NCBI RefSeq assembly: GCF_900169365.1
Contig: NZ_FXZH01000009.1
Coordinates: 62,001-126,000 of the forward strand
DNA length: 64,000 nt
From: Brevibacterium sp. 239c
Lineage (GTDB): Bacteria; Actinomycetota; Actinomycetes; Actinomycetales; Brevibacteriaceae
Direction: 5' to 3'
Part shown: positions 43,019 through 51,879 of the stretch, piece after piece
Layout of the letters: each line of letters starts with the position of its first letter
Numbering within the stretch: the first letter of the stretch is position 1
Notes under the pieces: model-generated
Seen by the model: the letters and a program-made list of their open reading frames with translations, nothing else
What the model was told of the DNA's origin: nothing
Database searches by the model: none
Position numbers and translations under genes: made by a program

Positions 43019-44254
43019 TCAGGGCGGCAGATCCGCTGGTGGAGTGAAGTGCCAGAGGTAGGCGACCCACACGATCTGAAGCAGAATGAACGCGCACAGG
43101 ACTGCCGCTCTGTACCCGCGAGAGCGGACCAGAGACAGGGTGAGCGCCATCGGAAACAGCGGCAGCAGAAGACGCAGGGTCGAGGTCTGAGGAGTGAAGA
43201 AGATGAGCAGGTAGACGCCGTAGGCCAGGCAGAAGTACTGCAGGGTTCTGCCCATCTTCGCCCCTGCCGGCGAGAAGATCAGTGCCAGCATTCCTGCAAT
43301 GACGACGAAGAGGAGCACCGGGCCCAGCGGACCGATGAGGTTATTGGCCTGAGCCAGCCACTGCACCAGATAGGTCGACTCCCCCGTGTGCCATGCCGCC
43401 TCGGTATCCGTATACGCGGTCATCGACCCCGTCACCAACCACGCGTGAACGGGGTGAACCAGGGCCGCGACACACGAGAGCACACCCAAGGTCCAGGATC
43501 GGACCACCTCGGCGATGGGATAGGAATCCTGCCTGCGGTGAGCGAACCGGTCGATGAGGTGCAGCAGCATGAAGAACGCGAAGGCGACGCCGATGGGCCG
43601 TGACAGATCCATGAGGAACACGACGGGGATCGCGCTCAGGTAGCGGCGTTCGACGATCAGGAGTAGCGCGGTGGCCTGCAGCAGAAGCGTCAGGGACTCC
43701 GCATACCCGGTGGAGAATATGGCCGCCGGGGGAAAGAACATGACGAAGGCCAGCCCCGTCAGAGCCTGCCCGGGATCAGTGTATCTGCGAAACAGAACGA
43801 GGATGACGATGGCGGCGAGTCCGGCCGCGAGCGTCGAGACGATCGGCGAGATCACCTCATAGCTCAGGCCGGTGAACGTGGAGATATAGTCGACGATCTC
43901 CGGATGCAGCGGGTAGAAGGCCCACTGGTTCTCCGTCACCGTGCCCGCGTCATCGACGGGCAGGATGCCCGGGTAGCCCTCCTCGGCGACCCGTCCGTAC
44001 CAACCGCCGTCCCAGAAGTTGAGGAAGTCGTTGAGAGTCGTCGTAACCGGGCTCGAGGACCAGTTCGCCGGGTCCTGACGTTTGAGGACAGCGGCGAAGA
44101 TCGAGATGCTCACAACACGTGAGACGAAGTAGACGGCGATGGCCTGAACCCACACGGGCAAGGCGAGGAACAGGGTGCCTAACCGGGACAGACGGGAGGA
44201 GTTGAAGACTTCGGGTGCGAGGGTGATTCCGGGGAGGTCGTGGGCTCTGCTCAT
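43019..44254 (-). CDS. GT-C/PIG-V-like integral membrane mannosyltransferase
   Basis: A 411-residue polytopic membrane protein. The loop FLNFWDGGWYGRVAEEGYPG after the first helix has the acidic/aromatic layout of PIG-V/GT-C enzymes, which use polyprenyl-phosphate sugars outside the membrane. FYPLHPEIVDYI, SYEVISPIVSTLAAG, AESLTLLLQA and LSRPIGVAFAF support the assignment. About ten membrane helices are visible. The start overlaps the DivIVA-like gene stop by 4 bp (ATGA), so they are coupled. The acceptor, perhaps an envelope glycolipid or protein, is unknown. Confidence 0.78.
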   Translation of the reverse strand: MSRAHDLPGITLAPEVFNSSRLSRLGTLFLALPVWVQAIAVYFVSRVVSISIFAAVLKRQDPANWSSSPVTTTLNDFLNFWDGGWYGRVAEEGYPGILPVDDAGTVTENQWAFYPLHPEIVDYISTFTGLSYEVISPIVSTLAAGLAAIVILVLFRRYTDPGQALTGLAFVMFFPPAAIFSTGYAESLTLLLQATALLLIVERRYLSAIPVVFLMDLSRPIGVAFAFFMLLHLIDRFAHRRQDSYPIAEVVRSWTLGVLSCVAALVHPVHAWLVTGSMTAYTDTEAAWHTGESTYLVQWLAQANNLIGPLGPVLLFVVIAGMLALIFSPAGAKMGRTLQYFCLAYGVYLLIFFTPQTSTLRLLLPLFPMALTLSLVRSRGYRAAVLCAFILLQIVWVAYLWHFTPPADLPP

Positions 44255-44520
44255 TGCTGCCCGCGTGCGGCTTCCAACTCATGGATGCGGGTTCGCAGGA
44301 CTCTCACCGCGGCGTCGACGTCCTCCATCCGGTAGCCGCGCAGGGCGGGCCGGAACGTCAGTTCGTCGAGATCCTCGGGGTTGAAGTCAGGAGGCAGGGG
44401 GTCCCACGCTGCCTCGGTCTCCTCGGCGGATTCGGCGGAGAAGACGTTGAATGTTGCCGCCAGCACGATCACGAGTACGAAGATCGCCGCGGCCACTCCG
44501 ATCACAATCCACAATGGCAT
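44251..44520 (-). CDS. Membrane protein with DivIVA N-terminal domain
   Basis: An 89-residue protein: one N-terminal membrane helix (LWIVIGVAAAIFVLVIVLAA), then the DivIVA lipid-binding signature FRPALRGYRMEDVDAAVRVL and a short coiled coil. DivIVA domains mark curved or polar membranes; this fragment-sized form occurs next to folP2 in actinobacteria (Rv1209 type). It is co-translated with the mannosyltransferase and may help place it. Confidence 0.83.
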   Translation of the reverse strand: MPLWIVIGVAAAIFVLVIVLAATFNVFSAESAEETEAAWDPLPPDFNPEDLDELTFRPALRGYRMEDVDAAVRVLRTRIHELEAARGQQ

Positions 44521-44551
44521 GATGCTAGTTTCTCACAGTGGGCTCACCTGC

Positions 44552-45451
44552 TCAGCGCAGGCCGCGCACGGTGTGTTTGGGCAGGGCATCTCCAGTCATC
44601 GCCAAGGTCACGTCGATGGCGTCTGCAGTGGCGCGGACGTCGTGGGTGCGGATCATTGCGGCACCCTTGGCCACGGTCAGCGCGGTGGCCGCGATGGTTC
44701 CGTTGAGACGCTGTGCCGGTTCCACGTCGCCGATGGCTTCGCCGACGAAGTCCTTGCGCGAGATGGCCAGCAGCACCCGGAACCGGGTTTCGGTGAAGCG
44801 GCCCAGTTCACGCAGCACCCGCAGCGACTGGTACGTGTTCTTCCCGAAATCTGGTGTCGGATCGATGATGATCTTCTCGGCCGCGACACCGGCCGTCAGT
44901 GCCGCCTCGGCCAGTCCGAGCACGCCTTCCAGGGTCCGGTCGACGACCTCCCCGGCGCTCAAGCCGTACCGGTTGCGATGGGCATCAGTCCGTGGTGACA
45001 GGCCGCCCGTATGTGAGCAGACGAGGCCCACTTCGTTCTTCGCCGCCACGGAGGCTAGTTCGGGGTCGACCCCTGCCCAGGTGTCGTTGAGCAGTCCTGC
45101 GCCCGCGGCGCAGGCAGCTTGGGCGACCTCATGTCGCCAGGTGTCGACGCTGATGAGCACGTCGGGGTGGCTGTGTGCGACGGCTTCGATGACGGGACAG
45201 ACCCGGTCGATCTCCTCGGCGACGGAGATCTCCCTGCCACGACCGGCGCGCACCCCTCCGATATCGACGATGTGCGCGCCTTCCTGCACAGCGGCGGCAA
45301 CAGCGTCGATGGCCTCCCCGGCGGTGGACGCGGATTCGTAGAACGAGTCCGTTGTCCGGTTGATCACGGCCATGATGGCGGGATTGCCGGGCCGGGCCTG
45401 TGCCAATTCGAAGCCGCCGAGGAGGGTGCTCGGTTCCGCTGCATCCTTCAC
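44552..45451 (-). CDS. folP2: Dihydropteroate synthase-like protein, FolP2 type
   Basis: A 299-residue TIM barrel of the pterin-binding family. The usual NVTPDSF reads INRTTDSFYE, the loop after VDIGG reads VRAGRG instead of ESTRPG, and LLNDTWAGVDPE and SHTGGLSPRTDAHRNRYG are of the FolP2 kind. In mycobacteria FolP2 lies in the same neighbourhood and does not replace FolP1, so folate synthesis is not assured for this copy. The GTG start overlaps the LOG gene stop (GTGA). Confidence 0.82.
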   Translation of the reverse strand: MKDAAEPSTLLGGFELAQARPGNPAIMAVINRTTDSFYESASTAGEAIDAVAAAVQEGAHIVDIGGVRAGRGREISVAEEIDRVCPVIEAVAHSHPDVLISVDTWRHEVAQAACAAGAGLLNDTWAGVDPELASVAAKNEVGLVCSHTGGLSPRTDAHRNRYGLSAGEVVDRTLEGVLGLAEAALTAGVAAEKIIIDPTPDFGKNTYQSLRVLRELGRFTETRFRVLLAISRKDFVGEAIGDVEPAQRLNGTIAATALTVAKGAAMIRTHDVRATADAIDVTLAMTGDALPKHTVRGLR

Positions 45452-46251
45452 AGTTCTTCTCTATCGATTGCAGTGCCGATGATGTCGACGACTTCATCGA
45501 TGTCGTCTGTGAGGGTGAACAGGTACATATCGCGGTCGCTGATGGTGCCTTCGGCCACAAGGGTCGCCGACATCCAGTCGACGAGGCCCTGCCAGTAGTC
45601 GATGCCGAAGAGAACGATCGGGAAGGAGGTTACCTTCCCGGTCTGGACCATTGTGAAGGCTTCGAAGAGTTCGTCGAGAGTGCCGAAGCCTCCTGGCATG
45701 ACCACGAAGCCGCGTGAGTATTTGAGGAACATCGTCTTCCGGACGAAGAAATAGCGAAAGTTCACGCCGAGTTCGACGTGATCGTTGAGCCCGGATTCGA
45801 ACGGCAGCTCGATACCGAGTCCGATCGAGACCCCCCCTGCCTCCCTGGCGCCCAGATTGCCGGCCTCCATGATGCCTGGTCCGCCACCGGTGATGATCGC
45901 GTTGCCGCCTGCGGCGATGCGCCGCGAGATCTCGCGAGCATCCTGATACGCCTGCGTCTGGGGGTTCAGGCGGGCCGAGCCGAAGATCGACACAGCCGGT
46001 CCGATATTCGCCAGCGAGTCGAAGCCCTCGACGAACTCCCCCTGGATCCGCAGCACCCTCCAAGGGTCCTCATGAGTCCAATCGGAGGGGCCACGGGAAT
46101 CCAGCAGGCTCTGATCGGCGGTCGTCTCCGGTACCTGAGAGCGGCGCAGACGCAGGGGCCCCTTGCTGTAGAAGCTTGAATCGGGTGAGCCTGCACCGCT
46201 TTCTGCCCCCGCTGCGGCCGAGTGCGCGGCTGCTGAATCGTGTTCACTCAT
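45448..46251 (-). CDS. LOG family / TIGR00730 Rossmann-fold protein
   Basis: A 267-residue protein of the lysine decarboxylase-like family now known as LOG, nucleotide 5'-monophosphate phosphoribohydrolases that release adenine-type bases. Key motifs are SIFGSARLNP, ITGGGPGIMEAGN, RKTMFLKYSRG and PGGFGTLDELFE. The N-terminus has 60 extra low-complexity residues. ATG 46251 is 5 nt after the dapE stop, so it probably belongs to a dapE-LOG-folP2 message. Cytokinin-type activity cannot be inferred. Confidence 0.87.
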   Translation of the reverse strand: MSEHDSAAAHSAAAGAESGAGSPDSSFYSKGPLRLRRSQVPETTADQSLLDSRGPSDWTHEDPWRVLRIQGEFVEGFDSLANIGPAVSIFGSARLNPQTQAYQDAREISRRIAAGGNAIITGGGPGIMEAGNLGAREAGGVSIGLGIELPFESGLNDHVELGVNFRYFFVRKTMFLKYSRGFVVMPGGFGTLDELFEAFTMVQTGKVTSFPIVLFGIDYWQGLVDWMSATLVAEGTISDRDMYLFTLTDDIDEVVDIIGTAIDREEL

Positions 46252-46256
46252 CGGTC

Positions 46257-47423
46257 TCAACGACCTTCGAGGTAGTCGCGCAGCGTCTGACTGGCCGCTG
46301 CAACCTCTGTGACGGCGACGTGTTCATCTGACTTGTGGGCGTACAGGGGGTTGCCTGGCCCGAAGTTCACAGCAGGAACTCCCAGCGCACTGAACCGCGA
46401 AACATCGGTCCAGCCCAGCTTCGGGGCAGGTGAGAGGCCGAGCGTATCGATGAAGTCCTGAGCAATTGGACGGTCGAGGCCGGGCCGGGCACCTTCTGCT
46501 GCGTCCGTGACGACGACGTCGAAACCGGTGAAGAACTCGCGGAGGAAACCTTCTGCTTCTCCTGCGGACTTGCTGGGGGCAAAACGGTAGTTCACGGCGA
46601 CGGTGCAGGTGTCGGGGACGACGTTGCCCGCCACTCCCCCGGAGATCGACACGGCGGACAGGGATTCACGGTAGTCGAGTCCGTCGACGTTCACGGTCCC
46701 GGTCTCGTGCACTGCCAGGCGGGACAGAACCTCGGCTGCGGCATGGATTGCGTTGTCACCCATGAAGGCGCGCGCGGAATGCGCGCGGACGCCTGTGGTG
46801 GACACGTCGACCCTGATGGTGCCGTTGCAGCCGCCTTCGACGGACGCGTTCGAGGGTTCGCCGAGGACCGCGAAGTCACCGGACAGCCAGTCGGGGTGGT
46901 TGCGGGAGACCCGGCCGAGCCCGTTGAGGGAGGCGTCGACCTCCTCATGGTCGTAGAAGACCCAGCTGACGTCACGGTTCGGATTCTTCAATGCCGCGGC
47001 GGTGACCAATGCCATCGCAACTCCGGCCTTCATATCGCAGGCGCCTCTGCCCCAGATGACTTCGTCCCCGGTGTAGTCGCCGCCGTCTAAGTGTGTGCGC
47101 CGAGGCGGCAGGTTATCTTCCACGGGAACGGTGTCTAAATGTCCGGCGACGACGATACGTTCGGCGAGCCCCAACTGGGTGCGCGCCACGATGGTGTCTC
47201 CGTCGCGCAGGATCTCCAAATCCGGACCGGACCCGGCGCTGATACGCTCCAGCACCTCGGCGACGGCATCGGTGATCGTCGTCTCGTCACCGGAGACCGA
47301 CTCGATGGCACACAGGCGGCCCGTGAGTTCGGCCGGGTCGCTTAGGGCCTCGAACAGGTAATCGGCCAGGTCACCGGTGGGTTTGAAAACGGATTCGGTC
47401 TCAGCAGATGGATCGACAGTCAT
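46257..47423 (-). CDS. dapE: Succinyl-diaminopimelate desuccinylase
   Basis: A 388-residue M20 metallohydrolase that cleaves N-succinyl-LL-diaminopimelate in lysine synthesis. Metal and catalytic motifs are VAGHLDTVPV, IWGRGACDMKAGVA, YDHEEVD, LGEPSN and HKSDEHV. ATG 47423 is supported by TAGGCT (47431-47436, minus strand) 7 nt ahead; the longer frame to 47669 would run through dapD. It diverges from dapD across only 43 bp. Confidence 0.92.
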   Translation of the reverse strand: MTVDPSAETESVFKPTGDLADYLFEALSDPAELTGRLCAIESVSGDETTITDAVAEVLERISAGSGPDLEILRDGDTIVARTQLGLAERIVVAGHLDTVPVEDNLPPRRTHLDGGDYTGDEVIWGRGACDMKAGVAMALVTAAALKNPNRDVSWVFYDHEEVDASLNGLGRVSRNHPDWLSGDFAVLGEPSNASVEGGCNGTIRVDVSTTGVRAHSARAFMGDNAIHAAAEVLSRLAVHETGTVNVDGLDYRESLSAVSISGGVAGNVVPDTCTVAVNYRFAPSKSAGEAEGFLREFFTGFDVVVTDAAEGARPGLDRPIAQDFIDTLGLSPAPKLGWTDVSRFSALGVPAVNFGPGNPLYAHKSDEHVAVTEVAAASQTLRDYLEGR

Positions 47424-47466
47424 ACCGCTTAGCCTAGTACTGTCGCCACCGACTAGTCTTGGGGGC
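47424..47466. promoter_or_regulatory. Divergent dapE/dapD promoters, both leaderless-type
   Basis: In 43 bp between two ATG codons lie TAGGCT on the minus strand (47431-47436, 7 nt before dapE) and TAGTCT on the plus strand (47454-47459, 7 nt before dapD). The two promoters must overlap, so they may compete or be co-regulated. Confidence 0.6.
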
Positions 47467-48411
47467 ATGACAGAACGCATAGTTTCCGCACGTGGCTTGG
47501 CCACCCTGCACAACGAAACCGTCCTCACCACTTGGTACCCCACCCTGAGCACGGGAGACACCCCGGACGCCGCCGAGGCGACCGCCACCTCTCGCGCGAA
47601 CACCGACGGGCTCGATGCCCTTGTCGGCACCGATGAGGCTCGAGGCACCCGGACCGAGGTCGTGACCACGACGATCGATCTCGACGCCGGTCCTGCCTCG
47701 GCCGCCGACGCCTACCTGCGCCTGCACGCGCTGTCTCATCGTGTCGTCGCTCCCAATGACGTCAACCTCGACGGCATCTTCGGTCACCTCGCGAACATCG
47801 TGTGGACCTCCGCCGGTGCCTGCTCACCGGAGGACTTCGAAGCCACCCGCGCGAAGCTGCTGGCCAATGGCCCCGTCGCCGTCTACGGCCTTGACAAGTT
47901 CCCCCGCATGACCGACTTCGTCATCCCCTCCGGTGTGCGCATCGCCGATGCTGATCGTGTCCGCCTGGGTGCGCACCTGGCCGCGGGTACGACCGTTATG
48001 CATGAGGGCTTCGTCAACTTCAATGCCGGCACACTGGGATCGGCGATGGTCGAAGGTCGCATCTCCCAGGGCGTCGTCGTCGGCGACGGTTCCGACATCG
48101 GAGGCGGTGCTTCGATCATGGGCACTCTGTCCGGTGGCGGCACGCACCGCATCTCGATCGGCAATGGCAGCCTGCTGGGTGCCAACTCCGGTGTGGGCAT
48201 CTCCATCGGCGATGACTGCATCGTCGAAGCCGGCCTCTACATCACCGCCGGCACACGCGTCAGCGTTACAGGTGAGGACGAGGCCGTGGTGAAGGCCTCC
48301 GAGCTCAGCGGTCAGAACAACATCCTGTTCCGCCGCAACTCCGTCACCGGAGCCGTCGAGGCAATCTCACGCACGTCCAAGGGCATCGAGCTCAACCCCG
48401 ACCTGCACTGA
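47467..48411 (+). CDS. dapD: Tetrahydrodipicolinate N-succinyltransferase
   Basis: A 314-residue actinobacterial-type DapD that succinylates tetrahydrodipicolinate. The C-terminal half is a left-handed beta-helix with hexapeptide repeats (VRLGAHLAAGTTVMHEGFVNFNAG, SQGVVVGDGSDIGGGASIMG, LLGANSGVGISIGDDCIVEAG). The N-terminal part is the extended domain of actinobacterial enzymes. Position and TAGTCT 7 nt before ATG 47467 support the start. A GC-rich hairpin follows at 48439. Confidence 0.93.
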   Translation: MTERIVSARGLATLHNETVLTTWYPTLSTGDTPDAAEATATSRANTDGLDALVGTDEARGTRTEVVTTTIDLDAGPASAADAYLRLHALSHRVVAPNDVNLDGIFGHLANIVWTSAGACSPEDFEATRAKLLANGPVAVYGLDKFPRMTDFVIPSGVRIADADRVRLGAHLAAGTTVMHEGFVNFNAGTLGSAMVEGRISQGVVVGDGSDIGGGASIMGTLSGGGTHRISIGNGSLLGANSGVGISIGDDCIVEAGLYITAGTRVSVTGEDEAVVKASELSGQNNILFRRNSVTGAVEAISRTSKGIELNPDLH

Positions 48412-48438
48412 GGCTCACGCTGCATAAGCTCTGATCAC

Positions 48439-48470
48439 AAGGGCGCGTCCACGGAAGTGGGCGCGCCCTT
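48439..48470 (+). terminator. Terminator after dapD
   Basis: AAGGGCGCG pairs with CGCGCCCTT around a 14-nt loop with an inner CCAC/GTGG stem, then TTGTCG. Confidence 0.7.
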
Positions 48471-48731
48471 TGTCGTATCTCTGCGTCTCACAGCCTTGAA
48501 AGGCCCTGAAGGACAGTCCAGCGAAATACCCTGTGAACACGTGCGGCCCAAGCAAACATGCAAATACGCCCTACACTCAGCTGCAACTCACCGTGTTGCC
48601 ACGGGTGGAAGCAATGCTGCATGTAAGACGTATTCTGCTAGCTGCAGGACGTGACGTCAGTTGTAGGAAGTGACGCCTTCAGTGCGGAACGCGGCCGACT
48701 GTAGAAGATGTCACCGCCGCGCCAGGGACGA
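48471..48731. other. Intergenic region downstream of dapD and gltA
   Basis: About 260 bp between two convergent genes. I see no convincing ORF. Two similar 14-15-mers, GCAGGACGTGACG and GTAGGAAGTGACG, lie 17 bp apart near 48643-48673. No terminator with a clear U tract was found for gltA. Confidence 0.4.
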
Positions 48732-50015
48732 TCAGCGGTCGTTCATGTCCTTGTAGTCGCGTGAATAGGCACCCGTGTAGATCTGGCGCGGACGGCCGAT
48801 CTTGGTCTCGGGGTCGTTGATCATCTCGCGCCACTGGGCGATCCAACCTGGCAGACGACCGACGGCGAAGAGCACTGTGAACATGTTGGTCGGGAAGCCG
48901 AGTGCCTTGTAGATCAGACCCGTGTAGAAGTCCACGTTCGGGTAGAGCTTGCGCTCGACGAAGTAGTCATCGGCCAATGCGATCTCTTCGAGCTTCTGTG
49001 CCACATCGAGCAGCGGGTCACCGCCGGAGCGGGCCAGGACCTCATCGGCTGTCTTCTTGATGATCTTCGCGCGTGGATCATAGTTCTTGTACACGCGGTG
49101 ACCGAAGCCCATGAGACGAACACCGTCTTCCTTGTTCTTCACGCGTTCCATGAACTTCTCGGGGCCGTCATCGGAGGCTGCGATCTCTTCCAGCATCGTC
49201 AGGACGGCCGAGTTCGCGCCGCCGTGCAGTGGTCCGGCCAGAGCGTTGACGCCCGCGGAGATCGACTGGAACAGGTTGGCCTGCGAGGAGCCGACGAGTC
49301 GAACCGTCGAAGTCGAGCAGTTCTGCTCGTGGTCTGCGTGGAGGATGAAGAGCTGGTCCATGGCTTTGACCGTCAGTGGATCCGGCTCGTAGTCCTCCGC
49401 GGGAACACCGAAGTTCACGCGTAGGAAGTTCTCCACCAGACCCAGGGAGTTCGATGGGTGGATGACCGGCAAGCCCATGTTCTTGCGGTGGGCCAGAGCC
49501 GCGATCGTCGGCATCTTCGCGAGCAGGCGGAAGGTCGAGGTGTCGACCTGGCCCTCGTCAAAGACATCGAGGTCATCTTGGTAGAAAGTCGACAAAGCGG
49601 CGACTGCCGCTGCCACCATGGGCATCGGATGCGCATCATAGGGGAAGGCACGGAAGAAGCGACGCAGGTCTTCGTGGACGATGGTGTGTCCACGCAGTCG
49701 GCCGTCGAATGCGTCGTACTGCTCCTGGGTCGGCAGCTCTCCGTGGATGAGAAGGTAGCTGACCTCAACGAAGTTTGAGTGCTCAGCGAGCTGCTCGATG
49801 GGATAGCCGCGGTACTGCAGAACACCGGCGTCACCATCGATGTAGGTGATGGCCGAGGAACTTGATGCAGTATTGGCGAAACCTGGGTCGTAGGTGACCG
49901 CGCCGGTGTCTTTCAGCAGCGAGCCGATGCGATATCCGTTGTTGCCCGCGGAGGATGCCACCTCGGGCAGTGTCAGCTCCGTGTCCCCGACCTGCAGACT
50001 CGCATCCGATGGCAT
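48732..50015 (-). CDS. gltA: Citrate synthase
   Basis: A 427-residue type II (hexameric-type) citrate synthase, the entry enzyme of the TCA cycle. The conserved regions are present: HADHEQNCSTSTVRLVGSS with a catalytic His, GPLHGGANSAV, GFGHRVYKNYDPRAKI with the second His, and the active-site Asp in YPNVDFYTGL. GAGGAG precedes the ATG with good spacing. The gene sits between dapC and dapD in an otherwise lysine-centred block and has its own 215-bp upstream region. Confidence 0.95.
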   Translation of the reverse strand: MPSDASLQVGDTELTLPEVASSAGNNGYRIGSLLKDTGAVTYDPGFANTASSSSAITYIDGDAGVLQYRGYPIEQLAEHSNFVEVSYLLIHGELPTQEQYDAFDGRLRGHTIVHEDLRRFFRAFPYDAHPMPMVAAAVAALSTFYQDDLDVFDEGQVDTSTFRLLAKMPTIAALAHRKNMGLPVIHPSNSLGLVENFLRVNFGVPAEDYEPDPLTVKAMDQLFILHADHEQNCSTSTVRLVGSSQANLFQSISAGVNALAGPLHGGANSAVLTMLEEIAASDDGPEKFMERVKNKEDGVRLMGFGHRVYKNYDPRAKIIKKTADEVLARSGGDPLLDVAQKLEEIALADDYFVERKLYPNVDFYTGLIYKALGFPTNMFTVLFAVGRLPGWIAQWREMINDPETKIGRPRQIYTGAYSRDYKDMNDR

Positions 50016-50230
50016 ATGTTCTCCTCAGCCTCGACCCACCTCAAGAACTTCCTGAGGTGTCTTGCACAATTCCCTCAAAGACTACCGATAACTGTAGGAA
50101 TCAGAAAATCACAGCTCCGCACAGGAACTGATCGGTAACCTGCTTACTCTGGCCATATAACGGTGTCTCAGACTCCGGTTCGGATGCTCCCGAGATGTGC
50201 CTTAAGCCGGTGAACGTCGCATCCGGCGTC

Positions 50231-51352
50231 TCAGCCGACGGCGCCGTGCAGCCGCTGCGCAGCGGCGCGAATACGCTCATCACCAGCAGTCAGAGCGACG
50301 CGCACATGGTCGGCAGCGGCCTCACCATAGAATTCGCCGGGACCGGCGATGATGCCCAGATCTGCCAGCTTCGACAGTGAGTCCCAGCAGTTGACGCCGG
50401 CGCTCGACCACAGATAGAGACCGGCGGACGAGTGATCGATACGGAATCCGTAGGCTTCGAGCCCGCTGCGCAGCAGATCCCGACGAGCTCGGTAGCGTTC
50501 CTTCTGCTCGAAAACGTGAGTAGTGTCTCGCAGGCCCGCGATCATCGCTGCCTGGATAGGGAACGGCACGATCATGCCCGCATGCTTGCGCGACTTGGTG
50601 AGGTCGGCGATGAGCTGGCTGTCTCCGGTTACGAAGGCAGCACGGTAGCCGGCGAGGTTCGACTGCTTCGACATCGAGTACACACTGAGCACACCGCTGT
50701 GATCGCCACCGGTGACGTTGAGGATGCTCGGTGCCGGTGACTCGGATTCCCAGTTGAGCAGTCCGTAACACTCATCGGAGGCGAGAACGACTCCGGCTTC
50801 ACGGGTACGACGGACAACTTCGGCCAGGGTATCGGTGTCGAGCACTTCACCGGTCGGGTTTCCGGGGGTGTTGATCCACAGCAGACCGATCCCATCGAGG
50901 GAGGCACCGTTGGCAACATCCGCCGCGTCGAGACGACGACAGTCGACACCGGCGATCGTGGCACCCATCTCGTAGGTCGGGTAGGCCGCTGAAGGGCAGG
51001 CAACGTCCAGGCCAACCTGACGCAGCCCCAGCAGCGTGGGCAGCCACGCAACCAGCTCCTTCGAACCGATGGTGGGCAGCACCTCAGCGGCGGGGTCGAG
51101 TGTGACTCCATGCCAGTTCTGGTACCACCAGGCAATGGCTTCACGCAGTTCATCCGTGCCCGCCGTCGTCGGGTAGCCGTGAGCATCGCCGGCGACCGCC
51201 AGCGCGGATTGGATCACCTGAGGTGTGGGATCGACCGGTGTGCCGATCGACAGGTCACAGACCCCGTCGGGGTGCTGGGCGGCCCGGTTGCGGTACTCGG
51301 TGAGTCGATCCCAAGGGTAGTCGGGCAGGTTGAGGCCGAAGCGAGAAGACAT
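50231..51352 (-). CDS. dapC: Succinyl-diaminopimelate aminotransferase
   Basis: A 373-residue class I aminotransferase. It matches actinobacterial DapC, which makes N-succinyl-L,L-diaminopimelate. PLP-site features are INTPGNPTGEVL, SDECYG and the lysine in SMSKQSNLAGYRAAF. Adjacent ferredoxin (3-nt gap) is the mycobacterial fdxC-dapC arrangement, and dapD/dapE lie within 4 kb, which supports the role. No independent promoter is obvious between fdxA and dapC. Confidence 0.9.
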   Translation of the reverse strand: MSSRFGLNLPDYPWDRLTEYRNRAAQHPDGVCDLSIGTPVDPTPQVIQSALAVAGDAHGYPTTAGTDELREAIAWWYQNWHGVTLDPAAEVLPTIGSKELVAWLPTLLGLRQVGLDVACPSAAYPTYEMGATIAGVDCRRLDAADVANGASLDGIGLLWINTPGNPTGEVLDTDTLAEVVRRTREAGVVLASDECYGLLNWESESPAPSILNVTGGDHSGVLSVYSMSKQSNLAGYRAAFVTGDSQLIADLTKSRKHAGMIVPFPIQAAMIAGLRDTTHVFEQKERYRARRDLLRSGLEAYGFRIDHSSAGLYLWSSAGVNCWDSLSKLADLGIIAGPGEFYGEAAADHVRVALTAGDERIRAAAQRLHGAVG

Positions 51353-51355
51353 GGC

Positions 51356-51679
51356 TCAGTCGTGCTGCTGCAGGGGCAGGGCTGCGATGATCGGGTGATC
51401 CAGGCCAGTGTTGCCCAGCTTCGCGGCTCCGCCGGGTGAACCGAGCTCGTCGAAGAATTCGACGTTTGCCTTGTAGTACTCCGACCATTCCTCCGGAGTG
51501 TCATCTTCGTAGAAGATCGCCTCGACCGGGCAGACAGGTTCGCAGGCACCGCAGTCGACGCATTCATCCGGGTGGATGTAAAGGCTGCGCTCACCTTCGT
51601 AGATGCAGTCGACCGGACATTCGTCGACGCAGGCCTTGTCCTTCAGATCAACACAAGGCTGGGCAATGATGTACGTCAC
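51356..51679 (-). CDS. fdxA: Seven-iron ferredoxin
   Basis: A 107-residue ferredoxin with a [3Fe-4S] motif (PCVDLKDKACVDECP) and a [4Fe-4S] motif (CVDCGACEPVCP), plus the C-terminal extension typical of actinobacterial FdxA/FdxC. It transfers electrons at low potential. The GTG start has AGGAG 8 nt upstream; TATACG upstream is a possible -10. It is co-transcribed with dapC. Confidence 0.93.
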   Translation of the reverse strand: MTYIIAQPCVDLKDKACVDECPVDCIYEGERSLYIHPDECVDCGACEPVCPVEAIFYEDDTPEEWSEYYKANVEFFDELGSPGGAAKLGNTGLDHPIIAALPLQQHD

Positions 51680-51879
51680 GAGTACGACTCCTATTAAGAC
51701 TCAGCGAGATTGCACGTATACAGCCTAAGACTACGCCTTCCGGCTCGGCAGGGTCCCATCGGGTCGACGTGATCCTTCTTTCACGTTCGTGTCCTCCGTC
51801 ACGCCTGCGGCCGCTGCGATGCAGGCTCGATTAGGCTGGGGGCGCAAGAGCTCTAAGATGTTTCGGCGGAAGGCGACAA

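Noticed and set aside
48457..48654. A 65-codon plus-strand frame after dapD
   Set aside because: It begins inside the dapD terminator, has no ribosome-binding site and no recognisable similarity.
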